This document shows positions 14,790 to 21,494 of a stretch of 22,516 nt of DNA, in pieces. The first letter of the stretch is position 1. Each line of letters begins with the position of its first letter. This stretch comes from CAZFLD01 sp964519835. Its GTDB lineage: Bacteria; Spirochaetota; Spirochaetia; DSM-27196; CAZFLD01. The notes under the pieces were generated by a model that had not been told where the DNA came from, did not search any database, and saw only the letters and a program-made list of their open reading frames with translations. Location of the stretch: contig CAZFLD010000067.1 in the NCBI GenBank assembly GCA_964519835.1, forward strand, positions 1-22,516, in the 5' to 3' direction. The translations under genes and the position numbers were made by a program.

Positions 14790-17700
14790 ATGAAGACCAT
14801 CTTCCGCATGTCCACCCTAGTCATAGTATGTGTCATGCTGGCCACCGGCTGTCCTCTGTTCCTGCCGCCGGACGTGGAGCCGCCCGCTTCGGTTACCGAT
14901 CTTCGCCTCGTCGTGCAGGGCGACAAGTCGGTGACGATCGCGTGGACCGACCCGACCGACAGCGGTCTGGCGTGGATTCGCGCCACCGTTCCCGGTTCCG
15001 AAGAGGTGACCGTCGTTCCCGCGGGCGACGAGCGCGCCGTAGTCTCTCTGCCTCTCAATGAAGTCGCCCATCGGCTCTTGGTGACCGCCGTGGATGCTGC
15101 GGGAAACGAGTCGGCAGCCGTCGAGATCAGGGCGTGGCCATGGAAACAACGGGCGCACCGACGCGACTACGATCAATCCGGAACCGTGACGAACGTGGCA
15201 GTCTACACCTACGAAACCGACGCCGACGGCCGGATCGTCGAGACGACCGTTTCCGGAGAAGACGGGACGCTCCAGTGGCGCGGCGAAGACTCGTACGACG
15301 AACTCGGCCGCCGGGCAGAGCGAATCCAGTACAACGCGGCAGGCGAGTTTTCACGGCGACAGTCGTACGAGTACGACGCGGTGGGCGTGAACACACAAAC
15401 GTCGGTGTTCGACCAGGCCGATCAACTCCAGTCGTACGACGTGATCACCCCGACCGAATGGGGCGACTGGGCGCGCGTCGACCGGTACGACGCCGACGGC
15501 GCCCTCACCGGGTACACGACCTTCGAGTACGACGAACACAATCGCACCATCGCTTCGACGGACTACGACGCCGACGATGTCGGCACCGGTTCGTCGACCT
15601 ACACCCGTGATATCGACGGAAACCTGGTGAAGGAGGAACGTTTTGTGGCCGGTGGAAGCCTCCAGTGGTCACGAGTCTACCAGTACGGCGATCAGACGGC
15701 CCCTCCCGTCTTCGATCCCGAGGGCACGGTCTTATACGAGGGCGGCGAGGTTGCTCTGAGTACCGTGACTGAGGGTGCCCTCATCTACTACACGATCGAT
15801 GGGAGCACACCGACCGCCGAGTCGACGCGGTACACCGCACCGATCGCCGTCACCGCGAATACCACCATCAAGGCGATAGCGATTCGCGTGGGGTACACCG
15901 ACTCGGTCGTCGTCGTGAAGGAGTTTCTCTTTGTCGACCCCACTGAGAACCTGCTCGTCAACGGCGGCTTCGAGCGGGGAATGGACTACTGGTACGCGAA
16001 CGAGACCACAGGAGCCGGAGCGTTAGGCACGACGGCTTCCGTCGAGGACGGTGAGCTGGCGCAGAGTCTGGTTGAGACGGGGAACACCGATTGGCACGTG
16101 GAGCTGATTTCGGGAACTCGCCCGGTCGTTCTGACCGGTGGAAGCCACTACGAGGTGTCGTTCCGCTGCCGGTCGACCGGTGGGATCACCGCCAGACTGG
16201 TGATTGGCGAGTTTGGGCGAGACCTTGACAACGACGGCAAGAATTGGACCACGTATGTTCGCATGAACGCAACGCCGACCGATCAAATGACGACCTTCTC
16301 CCATCGATTCAAGTTAAACAATCCTACCGACGACGACACGTTTGTCCGGTTTCAACTCGGAGACAACCCCGCCGGCACCATATGGATCGACGACGTGGTG
16401 GTTCGGCGGATCGACGTGGTCGGTGAACCGACCCCCGAGGTCGTCAACCGCTCAGTGAACCTCGCCGAGGACTACCAGGCGGTGGTGCTTTCCGAGGACA
16501 ACCGATACCTCTTCGCGGCGACGTTCAACTACCTTCGCGTGTTCGACCTTGTCGGTGACCCGATGAACCCGGCGCTTGTGAAAACGATCGACATGCCCCA
16601 CGGCGTCCAGGTGCTCCTCCTTCACGGCGACACCCTCATCGTCGGCGGCGACAACTACGCGGCGCGCGTCGATGTGACGAGCCCCGCGAACGCGACGATT
16701 ACGTTTGAGGGAACGCTCAACGGAATGGGGCGAGTGACTGCGGCAACCGTCGCGGGCGACTACTTCTACGGGGGTATCGGGAGTCTTTTCGCCGTGATGT
16801 CGGTCGAAGACGTCCTGGAGACGGAGGCCACCGGTGGGCTTTGGCTCTCCCGAACGGTCCAAGGGGTCCACGTGGTCGGCGACTACGCCTACTGCGCGCT
16901 CGATTCCGCGGGACTCACCGTCATCGACGTCTCCGACCCGATGCAACCGAGCGAGGTGGCAAGCGTATCGCTTGGCGACAAGAGATGCGTCGGCGTCTAT
17001 GTCCACGGAAACTACGCGTACTGCGCGGTGGACGACAGCACATACGGGCTGCGGGTGGTCGATATCTCGGACCCGCAGAACCCCACGACCGTCGACGGCG
17101 GGGGGATAAACCTCTCGTTCGGCGGCTACACCAACCAGCCGGGCCGCGCGCTCGGGGTGTCCTCTTCCGGCGGCATCGACACGCTTGGCGTGGTCACGAG
17201 CGGGGGGATCTTCTCGCTGTACCTTACCGATCCCACCCGGCCCAACGTGGTCAGCATACTGCCGGCCCGCGGCGCGTACTCGGCTGCCGCCTACCCAACC
17301 GACAGTGATCTGCCGGCCTGGAACATGTACGCCGCCTGCGGGCCCAACGGGCTGCACGTGTACAGCACCGCTTCGTCGGAAACCGGCTTCCAGCCTGCGG
17401 TCGCCGCCGCGCATCAGCCGACGCTGTGCACGATTCCGATTGACGACTACCTCTACGTGGGAACCGAGTCGGTGGACGACTACGGGCAGTCGGTGCAACC
17501 CTACCCGGGGTTGCACATCTACGACGTCTCCGACCCGGCGAACCCGAGCCTGCGCACATCGCAGGCCGTGGACGGCGAGATCGGTTGGAACGGCTGGGTT
17601 TGGTCGCTCGCCCGCGACGGCGACCACCTCTACGTAGGGATGAGCTCCCGCGTCGCCGTTCTCGAAGTCACCAACCGTACATCACCAACACTCGTGTCGT

Positions 17701-18320
17701 CGACGGCCGTCGACGGGAACGTCCGCAGCTTCGCCTTCGTCGACGGCTACGTCTACGGGGCCGCCGACGATCAGGGACTTGCGACTATTCCGCGCGACGC
17801 CGCCGGCAATCTGAGTGCCGCGACCATGGTTGACCTGGGTGACAACGACGTGAGCGACCTGCTGGTCGTGGGCGACTACCTCTACGCGACGACCGACCGG
17901 TACCTTAAGGTGCTCGATATCTCCAACCGCGGCGCGCCGAGCCTCGTGGCAAGCAGGGACATCGGTCGTCGGCCCGAGCGACTCTCGCTGGTCGACGGGA
18001 AGCTCGTCGTGACGGGGAGCGACAACGGCTTCTCCGTTGTCGACATCACAAACCCGGCCGCGCCGGTGGTATTCTCGTCGGCATCCACTTCGCGGTCGAC
18101 GGAGGCGTTGTACGTCGACGGTTCGTGGGGGTTCCTCGGGATGCCGTGGGCGGCGCAAGGGCTTGGGGTCGCCGACCTCTCGGATCTGTCGGACCCGTGG
18201 ATGGCCGGCTCCTACGTCGTCTTCAACGAGGGGTTGGACCAGGTGCGGGACATCGTCGGAAACGACACACACCTGTTTGTCGTCGGTGATCGGTTTGGGA
18301 TTGCGGTGATTGAGAAATAG
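14790..18320 (+). CDS. large mosaic lipoprotein with YD-like repeats, chitobiase-C-like and CBM-like domains and LVIVD beta-propeller
   Basis: ATG at 14790 follows GAGGAG and encodes a signal ending LATGC with cysteine 21 as lipid site; an in-frame GTG at 14775 is less likely. The 1176-residue product is probably surface-anchored. Domains in order: a fibronectin-III-like fold (about 30-113); tyrosine/aspartate-rich YD-type repeats (about 125-300, for example SYEYDAVG, RYDADGALTGYTTFEYDEHN); a chitobiase/hexosaminidase C-terminal-like domain (305-380, IYYTIDGSTPTAESTRYTAP); a CBM4/9-like beta-sandwich (383-545, NLLVNGGFERGMDYW to GTIWIDDVVVRR); and LVIVD repeats (about 550-1176) with recurring V.DISDP..P motifs, forming one or two beta-propellers. 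No catalytic site is seen. Roles in adhesion or polysaccharide binding are inferred. A strong hairpin follows at 18344-18379. Confidence 0.9.
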   Translation: MKTIFRMSTLVIVCVMLATGCPLFLPPDVEPPASVTDLRLVVQGDKSVTIAWTDPTDSGLAWIRATVPGSEEVTVVPAGDERAVVSLPLNEVAHRLLVTAVDAAGNESAAVEIRAWPWKQRAHRRDYDQSGTVTNVAVYTYETDADGRIVETTVSGEDGTLQWRGEDSYDELGRRAERIQYNAAGEFSRRQSYEYDAVGVNTQTSVFDQADQLQSYDVITPTEWGDWARVDRYDADGALTGYTTFEYDEHNRTIASTDYDADDVGTGSSTYTRDIDGNLVKEERFVAGGSLQWSRVYQYGDQTAPPVFDPEGTVLYEGGEVALSTVTEGALIYYTIDGSTPTAESTRYTAPIAVTANTTIKAIAIRVGYTDSVVVVKEFLFVDPTENLLVNGGFERGMDYWYANETTGAGALGTTASVEDGELAQSLVETGNTDWHVELISGTRPVVLTGGSHYEVSFRCRSTGGITARLVIGEFGRDLDNDGKNWTTYVRMNATPTDQMTTFSHRFKLNNPTDDDTFVRFQLGDNPAGTIWIDDVVVRRIDVVGEPTPEVVNRSVNLAEDYQAVVLSEDNRYLFAATFNYLRVFDLVGDPMNPALVKTIDMPHGVQVLLLHGDTLIVGGDNYAARVDVTSPANATITFEGTLNGMGRVTAATVAGDYFYGGIGSLFAVMSVEDVLETEATGGLWLSRTVQGVHVVGDYAYCALDSAGLTVIDVSDPMQPSEVASVSLGDKRCVGVYVHGNYAYCAVDDSTYGLRVVDISDPQNPTTVDGGGINLSFGGYTNQPGRALGVSSSGGIDTLGVVTSGGIFSLYLTDPTRPNVVSILPARGAYSAAAYPTDSDLPAWNMYAACGPNGLHVYSTASSETGFQPAVAAAHQPTLCTIPIDDYLYVGTESVDDYGQSVQPYPGLHIYDVSDPANPSLRTSQAVDGEIGWNGWVWSLARDGDHLYVGMSSRVAVLEVTNRTSPTLVSSTAVDGNVRSFAFVDGYVYGAADDQGLATIPRDAAGNLSAATMVDLGDNDVSDLLVVGDYLYATTDRYLKVLDISNRGAPSLVASRDIGRRPERLSLVDGKLVVTGSDNGFSVVDITNPAAPVVFSSASTSRSTEALYVDGSWGFLGMPWAAQGLGVADLSDLSDPWMAGSYVVFNEGLDQVRDIVGNDTHLFVVGDRFGIAVIEK

Positions 18321-18343
18321 GCGGCGATGCAATGGCCACGTCC

Positions 18344-18379
18344 GTGGCGCAACCGCAGACGGTCATGCGGTTGCGCCAC
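18344..18379. terminator. strong hairpin after the lipoprotein gene, terminator-like without U-tract
   Basis: GTGGCGCAACCGCA (18344-18357) and TGCGGTTGCGCCAC (18366-18379) are perfect 14-bp complements with an 8-nt loop. It lies 23 bp after the lipoprotein stop. No T-run follows in either direction, so termination, if any, would not be canonical. A second stem GCCACG/CGTGGC (18335-18348) overlaps the left arm and would compete with it. Confidence 0.5.
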
Positions 18380-18528
18380 CAGCAAGAGTTGGCACGATTG
18401 GCCACTAACGGTTTCCGTCAATCCACTGTCCAAAGAAGAATCCTTCTCGTACGTCGAGCCCTGCATGTCGAAGAGCACCCAGGTCGACACCGAGCACGTC
18501 CGGACCGTCCTTAGCCCCAGAGCCCGCC

Positions 18529-18550
18529 GCTAACCACGCTGCTAACCGTG
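18529..18550 (+). promoter_or_regulatory. tandem direct repeat upstream of desB, candidate AraC-type site
   Basis: GCTAACCACG (18529-18538) and GCTAACCGTG (18541-18550) repeat with a 12-bp period and 8 of 10 identical bases. They lie just before the weak promoter candidate of desB. AraC-family activators usually bind direct repeats next to the -35 element, and a second AraC gene lies at the other end of desB. Function is inferred from position. Confidence 0.33.
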
Positions 18551-18624
18551 TACGCCCGTTTGCGGCGAACGTGAATGAACGCTTACATGACAAAAATACT
18601 GCAATATTCTCCACGGAGATATTG

Positions 18625-19644
18625 ATGGCACAACGGAAAGATCACATCGACTGGTACCGCGTTCCGATTCCTCGAGATGAGCTGCGCAAGCTTACCAAGC
18701 GCAGCGACCTTAAGGCGTTGGCTCAGGCCCTTGGCTTTCTTCTGCTTCTTGCCACCACAGGATCGACCGCGTGGATTGCGTGGGAGGCTGCCGAGGCGGG
18801 GACCTTCCCGGCGTGGGCAACGGCGCTTATCGTCTTTTTCCATGGAATGATGTGGATTTTCCTCCTGCAGGGATTCCACGAGCTTGTGCACTATACCGTC
18901 TTCAAGACCAAGGCCTTGGGGACTCTCTTTTTGTATATCTACAGTTTGCTCGGCTGGTTTGACCCCATTCACTTCAGGGCGAGTCACATGCGCCATCACC
19001 TGTACACCCTGCATCCCCCAAAGGATCGCGAAGTCCAGCTACCTATTCAAACAAGACTCTCCCACTACCTCGGCGTGGCGATTATCGACCCGGCCGGTCT
19101 TTTCGGACGTGTCAAAGGCACCGTTACAAAGGCACTCGGTAGATACACAACCGACTGGCTACGAGAAATTATCGAAGAGGATGGTCCAAAGACACGGCGG
19201 GCGCTTATCCGGTACAACAGGGCTTTGCTTCTTTTCCACGCCGCGATCGTAACCGTGTCGTTTGTCACGGGTCTTTACCAGCTTTTTGTTCTCACCACAC
19301 TAGCAATGTTCTACGGCCGCTGGCTGCAGTTTTTGTGCAACGAGTCACAACACATCGGCCTCGTGGACAACGTTCCCGACTTCCGACTGTGCTGCCGGAC
19401 GTTCACAACAAATCCATTTATTCGCTTTGTCTATTGGAACATGAACTATCACACCGAGCACCACATGTACGCGTCGGTGCCGTGCTACAATCTGCACCGA
19501 TTGCACAAGATGATTCGCGATCAGCTTCAGCCGTGCCCACATGGCCTCGTCGCTACGTGGCGACAGATCATCGGCATCCTCAGTCGGCAGGGTAAAGAGC
19601 CGGAGTACGCATACTTGCCCGAGGTGCCGCCGAAGATCGCGTGA
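18625..19644 (+). CDS. membrane diiron fatty-acid-desaturase-superfamily enzyme (desB, module B)
   Basis: This 339-residue membrane protein is a distant paralogue of desA. It has H85ELVH89, H121MRHH125 and H276TEHH280, with a fourth site NESQHIG (H243) matching KHIG in desA. Both share an N-terminal motif, here PRDELRKLTKRSDLKAL and in desA RKVLKELTRRSTLNGL, and a similar end after the third box (here YASVPCYNLHRLHKMI, in desA YPAVPSRNLPKLHRIL). Hydrophobic segments lie at about 33-52, 62-83, 98-112 and 199-235. ATG at 18625 with GGAG about 8 nt upstream is preferred over an in-frame start at 18571. No UroD gene is attached to it. It converges on the AraC gene araC B, 33 bp away. Substrate is unknown; the same caveats apply as for desA. 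Confidence 0.87.
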   Translation: MAQRKDHIDWYRVPIPRDELRKLTKRSDLKALAQALGFLLLLATTGSTAWIAWEAAEAGTFPAWATALIVFFHGMMWIFLLQGFHELVHYTVFKTKALGTLFLYIYSLLGWFDPIHFRASHMRHHLYTLHPPKDREVQLPIQTRLSHYLGVAIIDPAGLFGRVKGTVTKALGRYTTDWLREIIEEDGPKTRRALIRYNRALLLFHAAIVTVSFVTGLYQLFVLTTLAMFYGRWLQFLCNESQHIGLVDNVPDFRLCCRTFTTNPFIRFVYWNMNYHTEHHMYASVPCYNLHRLHKMIRDQLQPCPHGLVATWRQIIGILSRQGKEPEYAYLPEVPPKIA

Positions 19645-19677
19645 CGGGGACCGTGTCCACGGGACCGCCTTGGCCGA

Positions 19678-20649
19678 CTATACTCTTCGCGCCCGGTACG
19701 CCGACGGCGACTCGCCGTAAAGCTTGCGAAACGCCGAGGAGAAGTGTTGGGAGCTCGAAAAGCCCGTCTCGTACGCCACCTCCGTAACCCGTACCGACGG
19801 GTCCGCCAACAGCTCGCGGCCCCTCTCGAGGCGCTGCTCGAGCACATACCACCGCGGCGAGCGGCCCGTCACACGCCGGCACCACTCCGTAAAGGCCGTT
19901 TGCCCCAACCCCGCACCGTCGGCCATGCTTTCGGCCGTCCATTCCGCCGCCGGTTGCTCAGCTACCGCCGACAACACCTTTAGCACACCCTCAGGAACGC
20001 GCCCGCCGTACGCCGCCTCCCTGTATGGTTTGCCACCCGTGTTGGCCCCGGCGGCGTGGGCCACCTCCTGCAATCTGCGGGCCACAAGCACCAAAAGCTC
20101 GGCAAGGGCTGCGCGGACGGCCGTCCGGCGTCCGAGATTCCGCGAAGAAAGCTCGCTCTGAACAACCCGAATCAACTCGGGCGCCCTCTCGATGCGTCCA
20201 AGAAAGCAATCCGTAGTTTGCCGGAGTGTGGCAACAATATCGCCTGCGTCCGGGCCCAGAAGCGGTGTGAGGAACGATGTATCGAGCGAGTGTGCCTTCG
20301 ACGCCGTCACCGTGCTGGGGTCGAGGTTTTCAGGCACGTCCTCTTCGTCGGTGGCGATGATCACCCAGTAGAGCTGCCCCGGGCCCACTACATTGTTGTG
20401 GCCGCTGTGAACCTGCCATGGACGTGTGACCGAGAGCTCGCCCGGGCGAATCTCAGCAAGCTCGCCTTCCACATTCCATCGGTACACGCCTGTTTTGCAG
20501 TAGCAGATCTCTATTCCGGGATTGTAGTGAGCCGTGAGTCGCTGCTCCGCGCCGCGATGGTGCTCGAAACCGAACATCTGCACCTCCGGTATGCCCACGA
20601 GCTCCGGGTCGCCACGGCGAACAACAAACTGCTCATCAACCTGCGCCAT
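19678..20649 (-). CDS. AraC-family transcriptional regulator (module B)
   Basis: The 323-residue product has an N-terminal cupin-like sensor and a C-terminal AraC DNA-binding domain. The sensor includes HYNPGIEICYCKTGVYRWNV (41-60), GELSVTRPWQVHSG (70-83) and YWVIIATDEED. The double HTH covers about 220-321, with WTAESMADGAGLGQTAFTEW, then RVTEVAYETGFSSSQHFSSA and the closing RKLYGESPSAYRARR. The frame is open to 20799, but I chose ATG at 20649 because the preceding 50 residues are poorly structured and overlap the divergent dnaJ-like promoter; no ribosome-binding site decides it. It is only distantly similar to araC A. It likely regulates the adjacent desB. Its own promoter lies in 20650-20765, shared with the divergent J-domain gene. 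Confidence 0.85.
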   Translation of the reverse strand: MAQVDEQFVVRRGDPELVGIPEVQMFGFEHHRGAEQRLTAHYNPGIEICYCKTGVYRWNVEGELAEIRPGELSVTRPWQVHSGHNNVVGPGQLYWVIIATDEEDVPENLDPSTVTASKAHSLDTSFLTPLLGPDAGDIVATLRQTTDCFLGRIERAPELIRVVQSELSSRNLGRRTAVRAALAELLVLVARRLQEVAHAAGANTGGKPYREAAYGGRVPEGVLKVLSAVAEQPAAEWTAESMADGAGLGQTAFTEWCRRVTGRSPRWYVLEQRLERGRELLADPSVRVTEVAYETGFSSSQHFSSAFRKLYGESPSAYRARRV

Positions 20650-20725
20650 TGGAGAAAGAGTAGCATCCGCAGACTCGGTCGGCCAGGGTGCCTGTCCCGT
20701 TTCGTCCGCCGCTCTCGCCCACCGG

Positions 20726-20756
20726 TTGACCGAGATGGGTGCGACCGCAGTACACT
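20726..20756 (+). promoter_or_regulatory. promoter candidate for the J-domain gene
   Basis: TTGACC (20726-20731) and TACACT (20751-20756) are 5/6 and 4/6 matches to sigma70 elements with a 19-bp spacer. Transcription would begin a few bases before the ATG at 20766, leaving almost no leader. That fits the lack of a clear ribosome-binding site but makes the call uncertain. Confidence 0.3.
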
Positions 20757-20765
20757 TAGGCTCGT

Positions 20766-21494
20766 ATGGCGGGAACATCGCACAATCACTACGAGACACT
20801 CGGCGTCAGCCCTAGCGCGGATCAGGATCAGATTCGTGATGCGTACCGGCGGTTGGCAAAACAGCATCACCCGGACCTCTGCAACGACGGCGATGTCGCG
20901 ACGTTCCGGGAGGCGCAGGATGCCTATGAAGCGCTGCGAGATCCCCGTGTTCGGCGCGCCTACGATAATGAGCTGCGCCGTCGCAGAGCCTACGAGGCGG
21001 ACCTTAGACGCCGCCGGGCCTACGAAGAAGAATCACGCCGCCGACAGGGCGGATATGACGGCCCCGGGGCTCCTCGTCGCCCGGCGTCCGGTGGCAACAG
21101 AACCCGACCGGCCTCGGGCCGCTCCACGGCGTGGGGACCGACAACGCCGTTTGATCGTCTAGGAGCGATATTCGAAGACCTTTTTGGTCTTTCGGACACC
21201 GACGCAGGCGGTTTCGGCGGCATTGGCGCATTCGACGATGTGGACGAAATGGTCTACTCGGACGTCGGGACGGACGCCGGCCGGTATCGGGAGCAGAGGT
21301 CCGTCGTGGAATTCGATCTTCACATGGGACCTGACGAGGCGTTCACGGGGGGCTCTGCCCACTTAAACATCGACGGTGGTCGGACCGTGGTGGTGGATGT
21401 GCCTCCCGGGGTCAGCGACGGCGACTTGGTTACGGCACGTTTTCGCGATCGGGCAGGCGTTCGCGAGGTTCGGCTGCACATCCGTGTGGTTTGA
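20766..21494 (+). CDS. short DnaJ-like (J-domain) protein
   Basis: The 242-residue product starts with a complete J-domain: HYETLGVSPSADQDQIRDAY, the invariant HPD at 35-37, then FREAQDAYEALRDPRVRRAYD. J-domains stimulate DnaK ATPase activity. The helix-IV motif is then repeated three times with a 10-residue period (64-93). A glycine/arginine-rich linker (about 94-130) follows, then FEDLFG, and a reduced C-terminal substrate-binding domain (about 175-242, VEFDLHMGPDEAFTGGSAHL, VVVDVPPGVSDGDL). There is no zinc-finger (CxxCxGxG) domain. At 242 residues it is shorter than DnaJ (about 375) or CbpA (about 300). ATG at 20766 has no strong ribosome-binding site. Its last 11 nt overlap the TPR gene, so the two are probably co-expressed. 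It is a co-chaperone paralogue, not the housekeeping DnaJ. Confidence 0.88.
   Translation: MAGTSHNHYETLGVSPSADQDQIRDAYRRLAKQHHPDLCNDGDVATFREAQDAYEALRDPRVRRAYDNELRRRRAYEADLRRRRAYEEESRRRQGGYDGPGAPRRPASGGNRTRPASGRSTAWGPTTPFDRLGAIFEDLFGLSDTDAGGFGGIGAFDDVDEMVYSDVGTDAGRYREQRSVVEFDLHMGPDEAFTGGSAHLNIDGGRTVVVDVPPGVSDGDLVTARFRDRAGVREVRLHIRVV
20955..21044 (+). repeat. three tandem 30-bp repeats coding RAY(D/E)xxxRRR
   Basis: The consecutive decapeptides RAYDNELRRR, RAYEADLRRR and RAYEEESRRR are encoded by three in-frame 30-bp units. The first is the normal end of J-domain helix IV. The other two extend it as a charged helix of about 20 residues. The units differ at many third positions, so the duplication is not very recent. 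Confidence 0.85.

Larger units (their letters stand above)
18321..18624. other. intergenic region upstream of desB
   Basis: This 304-bp stretch has no supported gene. It contains the 14-bp hairpin after the large lipoprotein gene (18344-18379), a tandem pair of GCTAACC half-sites (18529-18550), and a weak promoter candidate TTGCGG-17-TTACAT (18560-18565, 18583-18588). A GGAG about 8 nt before the desB ATG at 18625 ends the region. Confidence 0.45.

Noticed and set aside
16452..17627. 391-aa minus-strand ORF
   Set aside because: Antisense shadow of the LVIVD-repeat lipoprotein; its length comes from the high GC and repeat structure of the real gene.
20955..21044. CRISPR-like or minisatellite array
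   Set aside because: Three 30-bp in-frame units without spacers, inside a coding region, are a protein repeat. No CRISPR array, tRNA, rRNA or insertion-sequence end was found elsewhere in the window.
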